Below are positions 51,057 through 59,182 of a stretch of DNA of 64,000 nt, one piece after another. Made by a program: the position numbers and the translations under genes. The notes below the pieces were generated by a model that saw only the letters and a list, made by a program, of their open reading frames with translations, was not told the origin of the DNA and did not search any database. Location of the stretch: contig NZ_WHOM01000045.1 in NCBI RefSeq assembly GCF_009739465.1, forward strand, positions 295,983-359,982. Reading direction: 5' to 3'. This DNA comes from Streptomyces apocyni. GTDB taxonomy: Bacteria > Actinomycetota > Actinomycetes > Streptomycetales > Streptomycetaceae. The number at the start of each line of letters is the position of its first letter. Positions within the stretch are counted from its first letter, which is position 1.

Positions 51057-53738
51057 GTGGGGCATGGAGTGCCGGAACTCGTACTGGAATTGAATGGCAG
51101 GACCTGGACGCTCGATTCGTCCAGGTCGTACACCCTCGGGCGTGATCCGGGGGGTGATGTGGTGATCGATGACGCACGGGTCTCCTGGCGGCACGCCACG
51201 ATCAGCTGGGGTGGCCGGAGCTGGGTCATCGAAGACCATGGCAGCACCAACGGCACCTTCGTGCAGAGCCAGCGGATCCACCACATGGAGATCGGCCCGG
51301 GCTCGTCCGTGCACCTCGGCAACGCGACCGACGGCCCGCGGGTGAATCTCACCGACGGCGCCGCGGCCGTGGCCTCGCCGCAGCAGGCCCAGCAGGCCCA
51401 GCAGCCTTACCAGGCCCAGCAGTACGCGCCGCAGCAGGCGCACCAGCAGGCTCCGCACCAGCAGCCGCAGCCCCAGCACCACCAGCAGCAGGCCCACGGC
51501 GACTGGGCCCAGCAGCAGGCCTACCAGCAGCCGCACCAGCAGCAGGCCCCGCACCAGCACCAGCAACAGGCCCCGCACCAGCAGCCCCCGCACCAGCAGC
51601 CCCCGCAGCAGGTTCCGCCGCAGCAGGGCTGGCAGCAGCCCGCCCAGCAGCAGGTTCCGCCCCAGACGCCGGGCTCAGGCGGTGCCGCGGGGGCCCCGTC
51701 GGTCTACGGCGACCGCAGCCCCACGACCTTCCACCAGGTCGCGCTCGGCCGCGTCATGCGCATCGGTCGTGCGCTGGAGAACGACCTGGTCGTCTCCGAC
51801 CTCCAGGTCTCGCGAAACCACGCCGAGTTCCACGCCACACCCGACGGCCAGTTCCAGATCCACGACCTCGGCTCGCACAACGGCACGTACGTCAACGGTG
51901 TGCCGATCGCCAAGTCCGGTACGGCCCTCATCGGCCCGAACGACATCGTCGGCGTCGGCCACTCGACCTTCCGCCTGGTCGGCAACCAGCTCGAGGAGTT
52001 CGTCGACACCGGCGAGGTCTCCTTCTCGGCCCGCCACCTCACGGTCACCGTCGACGGCGGCAAGCAGATCCTCAAGGACGTCTCCTTCGGCGTCCCGGAG
52101 AAGTCGCTGATCGGCGTCATCGGCCCCTCGGGCTCCGGAAAGTCGACCCTGCTCAAGGCACTCACCGGCTACCGGCCCGCCGACCAGGGTGATGTCCTCT
52201 ACGACAACCGCAGCCTCTACAAGCAGTTCGCCGAGCTGCGCCAGCGCATCGGTCTGGTCCCGCAGGACGACATCCTGCACAAGGAACTGACCGTCAAGAA
52301 GGCCCTCAAGTACGCGGCCAAGCTCCGCTTCCCCGGTGACACCGCCGAGGCCGAGCGCGAGGCCCGGATCGACGAGGTGCTGCGCGAGCTCAAGCTGGAC
52401 ATCCACAAGGAGAAGCGGGTCACCTCCCTCTCCGGTGGCCAGCGCAAGCGCGTCTCGGTCGCCCTGGAGCTGCTCACCAAGCCGTCGCTGATCTTCCTGG
52501 ACGAGCCGACGTCAGGCCTCGACCCGGGCATGGACCGCGACGTCATGCAGCTGCTGCGCGGCCTCGCCGACGACGGCCGTACGGTCCTGGTCGTCACCCA
52601 CTCCGTCGCCGAGCTGGGGCTCTGCGACAAGCTGCTGGTGATGGCGCCGGGCGGCGCGGTGGCGTACTTCGGTCCCCCCGAGGAGGCGCTCAACTTCTTC
52701 GGGTACGAGACCTGGGCCGATGTGTTCTCGGCCTTCGAGAACTACCGCGACTACGACTGGGCGGGCCGCTGGAAGGGCTCGCAGCACTACCAGATGTACG
52801 CGGCCGACATCGACGCCGTCGCCGCGCAGCCGGTGCAGATGCCGCAGCAGCAGATGAACCCGCCCAAACCGCAGGGCTGGGGTTCCCAGCTCTGGACCCT
52901 GACCCGCCGGTATGTGTCGGTGGTCGTGTCCGACAAGGGCTTCCTGGCGCTGTCGGTGATCCTGCCCGCGGTGCTCGGCGCGGTGAGCCTGCTGATCGAT
53001 CCGGACAAGGATCTGCTGGTCAGAGGGATCAACCAGCAGACCGGCACGCCGATCCCGAACGGCACGGCGACCACGGTCCTGCTGATCCTCGCGGTCGGCG
53101 CGTGCTTCGCGGGCGCCGCCAACTCCGTCCGCGAGCTGATCAAGGAACGGGTCATCTACGAGCGGGAACGCGCGACCGGCCTGTCGCGCTCCGCGTATCT
53201 GATGTCCAAGGTGATCGTCCTGGGCGTCATCACCCTGCTGCAGGGTGCCATGGTCGGTGTGATCGGCTTCTCGTCGCGGACGATCCCCGACGAGGGCCTG
53301 ATCTTCGGCACCGGCAAGGCCGCCGTCATGCTCGAACTCTCCATCCCGATCATGGCGCTGGGCTTCACCTCGATGATGTTCGGCCTGGTCATCTCGTCGC
53401 TGGTGAAGACGTCCGAGAAGACCATGCCGCTGCTGGTCATGTTCGCGATCGTCCAGGTCGTGTTCACCGGGTGCCTGTTCGCCCTGCACGGCAGCGTCGG
53501 CGTCAACCAGTTCTCGTATCTGATGCCGTCGCGCTGGGCGGTCGCCGCTTCCGGCGCCACCCTGGACTTCAACCTGATCAGCCCGCCCAAGCCGGGCGAA
53601 GACTCGGACCCGCTGTGGGACCACACCGCTGCGACCTGGGGCCTGGACATGCTCGCCCTGATCGTCCTCGGCGTCCTCTGCGGCTTCCTCGTGGCCCGCT
53701 TCCTGCGCCGCCACGAGCCCGAGGTCATGCGCAAGTAA
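51057..53738 (+). CDS. FHA-domain ABC transporter (ABCG-type half transporter; Rv1747-like)
   Basis: An 893-residue single chain. FHA1 is at about residues 20-95 (YTLGRDPGGDVVIDD, RVSWRHATI, GSTNGTFV) and FHA2 at 225-310 (MRIGRALENDLVVSD, VSRNHAEF, GSHNGTYVNG). Both carry the phosphothreonine-binding Arg, Ser and Asn. A linker of about 100 residues, mostly Gln/His/Pro/Ala, separates them. The ATPase has GPSGSGKST (356-364), LSGGQRKRVS and LIFLDEPTSGLD; an ABC2-type six-helix membrane part follows from about residue 610. In mycobacteria the homologue Rv1747 is regulated by Ser/Thr kinase PknF, so control by STPK is likely. GGGGGA precedes the GTG at 51057. Confidence 0.93.
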   Translation: MGHGVPELVLELNGRTWTLDSSRSYTLGRDPGGDVVIDDARVSWRHATISWGGRSWVIEDHGSTNGTFVQSQRIHHMEIGPGSSVHLGNATDGPRVNLTDGAAAVASPQQAQQAQQPYQAQQYAPQQAHQQAPHQQPQPQHHQQQAHGDWAQQQAYQQPHQQQAPHQHQQQAPHQQPPHQQPPQQVPPQQGWQQPAQQQVPPQTPGSGGAAGAPSVYGDRSPTTFHQVALGRVMRIGRALENDLVVSDLQVSRNHAEFHATPDGQFQIHDLGSHNGTYVNGVPIAKSGTALIGPNDIVGVGHSTFRLVGNQLEEFVDTGEVSFSARHLTVTVDGGKQILKDVSFGVPEKSLIGVIGPSGSGKSTLLKALTGYRPADQGDVLYDNRSLYKQFAELRQRIGLVPQDDILHKELTVKKALKYAAKLRFPGDTAEAEREARIDEVLRELKLDIHKEKRVTSLSGGQRKRVSVALELLTKPSLIFLDEPTSGLDPGMDRDVMQLLRGLADDGRTVLVVTHSVAELGLCDKLLVMAPGGAVAYFGPPEEALNFFGYETWADVFSAFENYRDYDWAGRWKGSQHYQMYAADIDAVAAQPVQMPQQQMNPPKPQGWGSQLWTLTRRYVSVVVSDKGFLALSVILPAVLGAVSLLIDPDKDLLVRGINQQTGTPIPNGTATTVLLILAVGACFAGAANSVRELIKERVIYERERATGLSRSAYLMSKVIVLGVITLLQGAMVGVIGFSSRTIPDEGLIFGTGKAAVMLELSIPIMALGFTSMMFGLVISSLVKTSEKTMPLLVMFAIVQVVFTGCLFALHGSVGVNQFSYLMPSRWAVAASGATLDFNLISPPKPGEDSDPLWDHTAATWGLDMLALIVLGVLCGFLVARFLRRHEPEVMRK
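51377..51665 (+). repeat. CAG/CAC-rich microsatellite encoding a Gln-His-Pro linker
   Basis: The DNA between the two FHA domains is an imperfect array of CAGCAGGCC, CACCAGCAG and similar units, yielding QQAQQAQQ, HQQAPHQQ and HQQPPHQQ. Such a tract should vary in length between strains. Confidence 0.85.
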
Positions 53739-53749
53739 TCCCGCGCGTA

Positions 53750-53809
53750 CGACGCCGACGCCGAAGGGCGGCACCCCATCCCGGGTGCCGCCCTTCGGCG
53801 TCGGCGTCG
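53750..53809. terminator. Very strong bidirectional terminator (27-bp perfect stem)
   Basis: Perfect 27-nt arms at 53750-53776 and 53783-53809 with a 6-nt loop lie 12 bp after the ABC stop and 15 bp before the convergent transglycosylase stop. It is the longest perfect stem I found in the window. Confidence 0.92.
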
Positions 53810-53823
53810 CGGTCCGCGACGGC

Positions 53824-54603
53824 TCAGTACGGGCCGTTGACGTTGTCGATCGAGCCGTACCGGTCGGCCGCGTAGTTGCAGGCGGCGACGATGTTGGAGA
53901 CCGGGTTGTACAGATTGTGCTCGGTTCCGGCGACGTGGTACGCGTTGAACGTCGGCTGGATGACCTGGAGCAGGCCGATCGACGGCGTGCCGTTCTTGGC
54001 GTTGATGTCCCAGTTGTTGATGGCGTTCGGGTTGCCCGTCGACTCGCGCATCACGTTGCGGTGGATGCCGTCGTAGGAGCCGGGTATGCCCTTGGCCTTC
54101 ATGATGGCCAGCGACTCGCGGATCCAGCCGTCGAGGTTGTTGGCGTAGACCGGCTTGCGCGCGGCGGCACGGCTGGCCGCCTCCTTCTTCGCGCGCTCCT
54201 TCTTGGCCTTCGCCTCGGCCTCGGCCTTCGCCTTGGCCTCCCGCTCAGCCTTCGCCTTGGCCTCAGCCTTCGCCTTGGCCTCCTTGGCCTTGGCTTCCTT
54301 CGCCTTGGCCTCAGCCTGGGCCTTCGCCTTGGCCTTCGCCTCCTGCTTCGCGGTGGCGAGCGCGTCCAGGGCCAGCTTGTCAGCGACAGACTGCTGCTTG
54401 GTCACGGCGGCCTGAGCCTTCTCGGAGGAGCTCCACGCCACGGGGGCATTGGCGACCTCGGAGGTGGCGACCTTCTCCGCGTCGGCACTGCCCGGCGTCA
54501 GGGAGAACGCGAGGGCGGCGACACCGAGCGCGGCGACACCGGCGACCGAGAACTTGTGGTTCTTGGTCAGGGACCTATGACCAGGGATGCTGCGCTTGGA
54601 CAT
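53824..54603 (-). CDS. Secreted lytic transglycosylase (SLT fold) with coiled-coil stalk
   Basis: A 259-residue precursor. The signal peptide covers residues 1-42 (VAGVAALGVAALAFSLTPGSADA). A stalk of about 75 residues follows, almost only Ala, Lys and Glu (EAKAKAEAKAKAE), probably a charged helix. The SLT domain starts near residue 150: RESLAIMKAKGIPGSYDGIHRNVMRESTGNPNAINNWDINAKNGTPSIGLLQVIQPTF, with the catalytic Glu in MRESTG. The ATG at 54603 is preferred; in-frame codons back to 54723 lie in the structured leader. Expression is probably controlled by that leader. Confidence 0.92.
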   Translation of the reverse strand: MSKRSIPGHRSLTKNHKFSVAGVAALGVAALAFSLTPGSADAEKVATSEVANAPVAWSSSEKAQAAVTKQQSVADKLALDALATAKQEAKAKAKAQAEAKAKEAKAKEAKAKAEAKAKAEREAKAKAEAEAKAKKERAKKEAASRAAARKPVYANNLDGWIRESLAIMKAKGIPGSYDGIHRNVMRESTGNPNAINNWDINAKNGTPSIGLLQVIQPTFNAYHVAGTEHNLYNPVSNIVAACNYAADRYGSIDNVNGPY

Positions 54604-54699
54604 GACGAAACAGACCTCTTCGGATAGCGGAGGTCGCTCGTGTCTGGACCGACAGGAGGCCGGAAAAACGCCGCGGTGTGAACCGCGGCGCCGAGCGAC
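54604..54699 (-). promoter_or_regulatory. Structured 5' leader with competing stems before the transglycosylase
   Basis: Read on the minus strand: stem P1 pairs GTCGCTCG (54699-54692) with CGAGCGAC (54640-54633). It encloses a 9-bp hairpin with CGCCGCGGT arms (54690-54669) followed by TTTTT (54668-54664). Stem H3 pairs GACCTC (54635-54630) with GAGGTC (54618-54613), and the 3' arm contains the likely ribosome site GAGG. P1 and H3 share three bases and exclude each other. The layout resembles a riboswitch expression platform, but no known class matches. The further 350 bp up to the kinase gene hold promoter-like elements and the palindrome CCCTAG-TTGATC-CCTAGGG near 54821-54838. Confidence 0.6.
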
Positions 54700-55051
54700 G
54701 GGAGCCATTCTTAGCGGCCGCAAAAATCCGTGGCAAAGGTGTGACGTACGATCCCGCTTAGTGGATCAGGGGGAGATAAGGAGTCCGATTCACCCCCGTC
54801 CGCCCCGCTCGCAGAGCCCCTAGGGATCAACTAGGGACGTTCGTACGTGATGTGCGTCCTATGCGCGGGCTCACATCGAGCACGTAACAGTCTCACCAGC
54901 AGTTGCCAGCGCAATTCATACGGTGATGATTCTCCTCCCTCCGAATGACCCACCACCTCGCGCCCTAGTCCCGAAGGTCTAGATCCGGGGCCCGACCCCA
55001 GCCGCCGAAGGTCCGATACGGCCCACGCGAGCCCGCCGGTACGGTGAGGCC

Positions 55052-56197
55052 ATGACCGACGGCCCCCCGACCGGCCTCACCGCGGTGAGCTCCGCCCTGC
55101 TGGCCATGAGCAGGCACCTAGAGGTTCGCGACGTACTCAAGACGATCGTCGTCTCGGCTCGGGAGCTCCTCGAAGCCGAGTACGCGGCGCTCGGCGTTCC
55201 CGACGACCACGGCGGCTTCGCGCAGTTCGTCGTCGACGGAGTCAGCGACGAGCAGTGGAAGGCCATCGGCCCCCTGCCCCGCCAGCACGGCATCCTCGCG
55301 GCGATGCTGCACCACGACGGCCCCGAGCGCCTCGCCGACGTACGTGAGGACCCACGCTTCGAGGGGTGGCCCACCGCGCACCCCGATATGTCCGACTTCC
55401 TGGGCCTGCCGATCCGCGACGGCGACGAGACCATCGGCGCCCTCTTCCTCGCCAACAAGACGTGTCCCAAGCCCGACGGCGGCTGCGGCTTCACCGAGCA
55501 GGACGAGGCGTTGCTGGGCATCCTCGCCCAGCACGCCGCCATAGCCCTCACCAACGCCCGCCTTTACGAGCGCAGCCGCGAGCTGACCATCGCCGAGGAA
55601 CGCTCACGCCTGGCCCACGAGCTGCACGACGCCGTCAGCCAGAAGCTCTTCTCCCTCCGGCTGACCGCCCAGGCGGCGGCCGCCCTGGTCGACCGGGACC
55701 CCAGCCGCGCCAAGGGCGAACTCCAGCAGGTGGCCGCGCTCGCCGCGGAGGCCGCCGACGAGCTACGCGCCGCCGTCGTTGAGCTGCGCCCCGCCGCACT
55801 CGACGAGGACGGCCTGGTGGCTACGCTGCGTACGCACGTCCAGGTACTCGACCGCGCGCACGCCGCTCAGGTCACGTTCGCGTGCGCCGGACTGCGCGCC
55901 CTGCCCGCCTCCCAGGAGGAGGCCATGCTGCGGGTGGCCCAGGAGGCGCTGCACAACGCGCTGCGCCACTCGGGCGCCGAGCGGGTGTGCGTCACCCTGG
56001 AACGCCGCGGCCCGGGCGCCGTGCTGCGGGTCACCGACGACGGCAGCGGCTTCGAGCCCCGGACGGTCCGCCGCGCGGGCCGCCACCTCGGCCTGGTCTC
56101 GATGCGTGACAGGACCAGTGGCGTCGGCGGCGAGCTGGCCGTGCAATCGGAGCCCGGCAAGGGCACCACAATCGAGATGGAGGTCCCCGGTGGCTGA
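55052..56197 (+). CDS. GAF-domain sensor histidine kinase (NarL/DegS type)
   Basis: A 381-residue cytosolic kinase without membrane helices. The GAF domain covers about residues 25-165. The dimerisation helix follows with ERSRLAHELHDAVSQKLFSL, where His192 in ELHD is the expected phospho-acceptor. The HATPase_c domain comes next (AQEALHNALRHSGA, DDGSGFEP, GRHLGLVSMRDR). A Cys-containing GAF segment (KTCPKPDGGCGF) could bind a metal or sense redox. Its ATG is at 55052, and its stop overlaps the regulator start. In S. coelicolor this pair lies next to chpE, as here. Confidence 0.93.
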   Translation: MTDGPPTGLTAVSSALLAMSRHLEVRDVLKTIVVSARELLEAEYAALGVPDDHGGFAQFVVDGVSDEQWKAIGPLPRQHGILAAMLHHDGPERLADVREDPRFEGWPTAHPDMSDFLGLPIRDGDETIGALFLANKTCPKPDGGCGFTEQDEALLGILAQHAAIALTNARLYERSRELTIAEERSRLAHELHDAVSQKLFSLRLTAQAAAALVDRDPSRAKGELQQVAALAAEAADELRAAVVELRPAALDEDGLVATLRTHVQVLDRAHAAQVTFACAGLRALPASQEEAMLRVAQEALHNALRHSGAERVCVTLERRGPGAVLRVTDDGSGFEPRTVRRAGRHLGLVSMRDRTSGVGGELAVQSEPGKGTTIEMEVPGG

Positions 56198-56852
56198 GAC
56201 CGTGTCCGCCGCGAAGTCCGCGATCCGGGTCCTGCTGGTCGACGACCACCAGGTGGTGCGCCGCGGCCTGCGCACGTTCCTGGAGATCCAGGACGACATC
56301 GAGGTTGTGGGGGAGGCGTCAGACGGCGCGGAGGGCGTCGCCCGCGCCGAGGAGCTGCGCCCTGACGTGGTCCTCATGGACGTCAAGATGCCCGGGATGG
56401 ACGGCGTCGAGGCGCTGCGCAAGCTCCGCGAGCTGGCCAACCCGGCCAAGATCCTCATCGTCACCAGCTTCACCGAGCAGCGCACCGTCGTCCCCGCGCT
56501 GCGCGCCGGCGCCGCCGGGTATGTCTACAAGGACGTCGATCCGGACGCACTCGCCGGCGCCATCCGCTCCGTACACGCCGGGCACATCCTGCTCCAGCCC
56601 GAGGTGGCGGGCGCGTTGCTCTCCCAAGAACAGAGCAACGGGCCTCAGGGGCGGGGCGGTTCGCTGACCGAGCGGGAGCGGGAGGTGCTCGGACTGATCG
56701 CCGACGGCCGGTCCAACCGGGAGATCGCCCGCGCCCTGGTGCTCTCCGAGAAGACTGTCAAGACCCATGTCTCCAACATCCTCATGAAACTGGACCTCTC
56801 CGACCGCACCCAGGCCGCGCTCTGGGCCGTACGACACGGTGTGACCGGCTGA
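56190..56852 (+). CDS. NarL/FixJ-family response regulator
   Basis: A 220-residue regulator. The receiver domain shows LLVDDHQVV (Asp18, Asp19), DVVLMDVKMPGMDG (phospho-Asp64), VTSFTE and YVYKDVD (Lys). The LuxR-type HTH lies at about residues 155-215 (LTEREREVLGLIADGRSNREIARALVLSEKTVKTHVSNILMKL). The GTG start at 56190 follows GGAGG and overlaps the kinase stop by eight bases. It forms a two-component system with the kinase; the target genes are unknown, but the neighbouring chaplin is a candidate. Confidence 0.94.
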   Translation: MAETVSAAKSAIRVLLVDDHQVVRRGLRTFLEIQDDIEVVGEASDGAEGVARAEELRPDVVLMDVKMPGMDGVEALRKLRELANPAKILIVTSFTEQRTVVPALRAGAAGYVYKDVDPDALAGAIRSVHAGHILLQPEVAGALLSQEQSNGPQGRGGSLTEREREVLGLIADGRSNREIARALVLSEKTVKTHVSNILMKLDLSDRTQAALWAVRHGVTG

Positions 56853-57025
56853 TTCGCACTCCGGCGCACACCCGCGCCGGGTAAAGCGGAACGTCGTCTT
56901 CCGGACACAGATTCATACTGTCGTGTTGATGTCCCCCGGATGGCGCAACCTCCACGGCCCGCACGCGTTCTCCATGGCGTGCTGCGGCGGCTGGCCGCAG
57001 CGACCACCAACGGAGGGTCCAGAAA

Positions 57026-57271
57026 GTGAAGAACCTCAAGAAGGCCACTGCCATCACGATGGTCGCGGGCGGCCTGCTCGCAGCCGGCGCCGGTGTGGCC
57101 TCCGCCACCGACGGAGCTCAGGCGCACGGCAAGGCCGTGAAGTCCCCGGGCGTCGCGTCCGGCAACCTGATCCAGGCCCCGGTCCACGTACCGGTGAACG
57201 CCTGCGGCAATACCGTCAACGTCGTCGGCGTGCTGAACCCCGCGTTCGGGAACCACTGCGTGAACCACTGA
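57026..57271 (+). CDS. chpE: Short chaplin at the ChpE position
   Basis: An 81-residue precursor with a Sec signal peptide (residues 1-27, LKKATAITMVAGGLLAAGAGVASA) and one chaplin domain of about 50 residues: SPGVASGNLIQAPVHVPVNACGNTVNVVGVLNPAFGNHCVNH is the conserved part. Chaplins assemble into amyloid fibrils that make aerial hyphae hydrophobic. Position next to the two-component genes matches S. coelicolor chpE (SCO1800, recalled). Unlike that protein, which lacks the Cys pair, this one has two Cys at about 60 and 78. GGAGG precedes the GTG at 57026, and a terminator follows. Confidence 0.93.
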   Translation: MKNLKKATAITMVAGGLLAAGAGVASATDGAQAHGKAVKSPGVASGNLIQAPVHVPVNACGNTVNVVGVLNPAFGNHCVNH

Positions 57272-57293
57272 TCGCCTTCCCCTCGATCAGTGA

Positions 57294-57330
57294 CGACCGG
57301 CCCCCCGGCCACCCGCCGGGGGGCCGGTCG
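57294..57330 (+). terminator. Terminator after the chaplin gene
   Basis: Perfect 15-nt arms CGACCGGCCCCCCGG (57294-57308) and its complement (57316-57330) with a 7-nt loop, 23 bp after the chpE stop. Confidence 0.9.
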
Positions 57331-57396
57331 CGTTCCCGAGTCCAAAGACAGGCTCCAAGAGCCCGCCCGTGTCTGCGAGCCCGTCGCCCGCGCCCC

Positions 57397-58185
57397 TCAG
57401 CGCGCCCCGCGCTCCCGCTCCTCCACATACGCGTTGTACGCCGCCACCTGCGCCCGGCGCGCGGTCCGCTCCACCGGCCGCAGCGCCTGAGCCCGCGCCG
57501 CCATCTCCGAGGCGCTCACCGCCCCACCGTGCCCGCTCTCCCGCGCCGCCGAGATCAACAGTGCCATCCGCTGCGCCAGCTCCAACACCCGTACGGCACG
57601 CGCCGGATACCCCGGAGCCAGCAGCTCACGCCCGCTCTCGGCACGCGCCCGGTACGCCTCGACCGCGGCCTCAGCGACCGGCCCTGAGCCCGCCACATCC
57701 AGCCGCGCGAGCACCTCGGTCGCCTCCCGTAGCGCCTCCGCCAGCTCACGCTCGGCCTCGCCCAGCGACGGCACGTCCGCCGGCGGAGCCTCCCGTACCG
57801 GCAGACAGTGCCAGACGACCTCCACATGCACATCACCCTCGGGACCGGCCTCGTACACCTCGGGCACCAGGCCCAGCGCGACCCCGTGGCAGACCACCGC
57901 CTCCTCGGCCTCCAGGGCCCGCGCGTTGAACTCCGGCGGGCCGCTCAGCCCCAGCGGATGCCCCGGCGCGGGCAGCGCCACCCCCAGCCCGGACACCCCC
58001 AGAGCGCGCAACCGCCCCAGCGCCAGCGACAGCCCGACCCGCCCCGGCTCGCCAGGCAGGCCGTCGACCCGGTGCACCGCGTCCTCGCCGACGATGGCCA
58101 GCACCGCGTCATCCGGCGAGATAAGTCCCGCAATGAGGGCATTTCCCCAGGAGGCCAATCGGCCCGATCGTGGTTCCGTGAGCAT
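57397..58185 (-). CDS. Uncharacterised actinobacterial protein
   Basis: A 262-residue soluble protein that I do not recognise. The N-terminal half has alternating hydrophobic strands and Pro-Gly turns (DAVLAIVGEDAVHRVDGLPGE, LGVSGLGVALPAPGHPLGL) with Val/Glu strands after (EEAVVCHGVALGLVPEVYEAG). The C-terminal half is helical and rich in Ala, Glu and Arg (ERELAEALREATEVLARLDV onward). There is no membrane segment or catalytic motif. ATG at 58185 is chosen over GTG at 58191. It is divergent from an ABC ATPase. Conserved in streptomycetes by position, as recalled. Confidence 0.78.
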   Translation of the reverse strand: MLTEPRSGRLASWGNALIAGLISPDDAVLAIVGEDAVHRVDGLPGEPGRVGLSLALGRLRALGVSGLGVALPAPGHPLGLSGPPEFNARALEAEEAVVCHGVALGLVPEVYEAGPEGDVHVEVVWHCLPVREAPPADVPSLGEAERELAEALREATEVLARLDVAGSGPVAEAAVEAYRARAESGRELLAPGYPARAVRVLELAQRMALLISAARESGHGGAVSASEMAARAQALRPVERTARRAQVAAYNAYVEERERGAR

Positions 58186-58307
58186 GGACACCAGCCTAAG
58201 GACAGGACTGGCGATGGGAGCGGCCGGTCAGTGGCGTAGGTTTTCCTTGGGGGCGGCGTCTACAGACGCACGCGAGATCCGAGACTGCAATGGGAGACAA
58301 CGCGCTC

Positions 58308-59099
58308 ATGAGCGATGTACTGGAGCTGGTGGACGTATCCGTGGTCCGCGAGGGCCGGGCTCTGGTGGACCAGGTCTCCTGGTCGGTCAAGGAGGGGGAA
58401 CGCTGGGCCATCCTCGGCCCGAACGGCGCGGGCAAGACGACGCTGCTCAACATCGCCTCCAGCTACCTCTTCCCGAGTCAGGGCACCGCCACCATCCTCG
58501 GTGAGACCCTCGGCAAGGTCGACGTCTTCGAACTGCGACCGCGCATCGGCATGGCCGGTATCGCCCTGGCGGACAAGCTGCCCAAGCGCCAGACCGTCCT
58601 CCAGACGGTCCTCACCGCCGCGTACGGCATGACCGCCACCTGGCACGAGGACTACGAGGCCGTCGACGAGCAGCGGGCCCGCGCCTTCCTCGACCGCCTC
58701 GGCATGACCGAGTACGTCGACCGGAACTTCGGCACCCTCTCCGAGGGCGAGCGCAAGCGCACCATGATCGCCCGCGCCCTGATGACCGACCCCGAACTCC
58801 TCCTCCTGGACGAGCCCGCGGCCGGGCTCGACCTCGGCGGCCGGGAGGACCTGGTGCGCCGTCTGGGCCGCCTCGCCCGCGACCCGATCGCTCCCTCGAT
58901 GGTGATGGTCACCCACCACGTCGAGGAGATCGCCCCCGGCTTCACCCACGTCCTCATGATCCGCCAGGGCAAGATCCTCGCCGCGGGCCCCATCGAGCTG
59001 GAACTCACCGCGCGCAACCTCTCGCTCTGCTTCGGCCTCCCGCTCGTCGTCGAGCAGAACGGCGACCGCTGGACGGCCCAGGGCCTGCCGATCAACTGA
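58308..59099 (+). CDS. ABC transporter ATP-binding protein without adjacent permease
   Basis: A 263-residue ABC ATPase. Walker A GPNGAGKTT is near residue 37, the signature loop is LSEGERKRTMIARAL (Glu in place of Gly at position 3), and Walker B is ELLLLDEPAAGLD. A late MVMVTHHVEEIAPGF is the H-loop. The C-terminus has 25 extra residues (LCFGLPLVVEQNGDRWTAQG). There is no permease on either side; the divergent gene encodes an unknown protein. GGGAGA precedes the ATG at 58308; an ATG at 58290 has no site. Confidence 0.9.
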   Translation: MSDVLELVDVSVVREGRALVDQVSWSVKEGERWAILGPNGAGKTTLLNIASSYLFPSQGTATILGETLGKVDVFELRPRIGMAGIALADKLPKRQTVLQTVLTAAYGMTATWHEDYEAVDEQRARAFLDRLGMTEYVDRNFGTLSEGERKRTMIARALMTDPELLLLDEPAAGLDLGGREDLVRRLGRLARDPIAPSMVMVTHHVEEIAPGFTHVLMIRQGKILAAGPIELELTARNLSLCFGLPLVVEQNGDRWTAQGLPIN

Positions 59100-59141
59100 C
59101 CGGCGGCGGACGGGCGCTGGGCCGCGATACCCACCCTGATC

Positions 59142-59165
59142 GCGCACTGTCCCGGGGCAGTGCGC
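59142..59165 (+). terminator. Hairpin terminator after the ABC ATPase gene
   Basis: GCGCACTG and CAGTGCGC (59142-59149, 59158-59165) pair around TCCCGGGG; with a G-U pair the stem extends to about 10 bp. It ends 18 bp before the NfeD start, so it might also lie in its leader. Confidence 0.65.
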
Positions 59166-59182
59166 ACGCCTACGATGGGTGT

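Noticed and set aside
51377..51665. Possible CRISPR-like array
   Set aside because: The repeats are irregular CAG/CAC codons in frame within one protein, with no spacers and no cas genes.
52512..53774. 420-codon minus-strand frame opposite the FHA-ABC gene
   Set aside because: Antisense to the Walker and membrane parts of a clear ABC transporter; product is His/Gln/Arg-rich noise.
54604..54960. c-di-AMP (ydaO) riboswitch before the transglycosylase
   Set aside because: Only GGGGTGAATC-like words are present; the conserved AATCCGTCAGCTAACC part is missing. I kept it as an unclassified structured leader.
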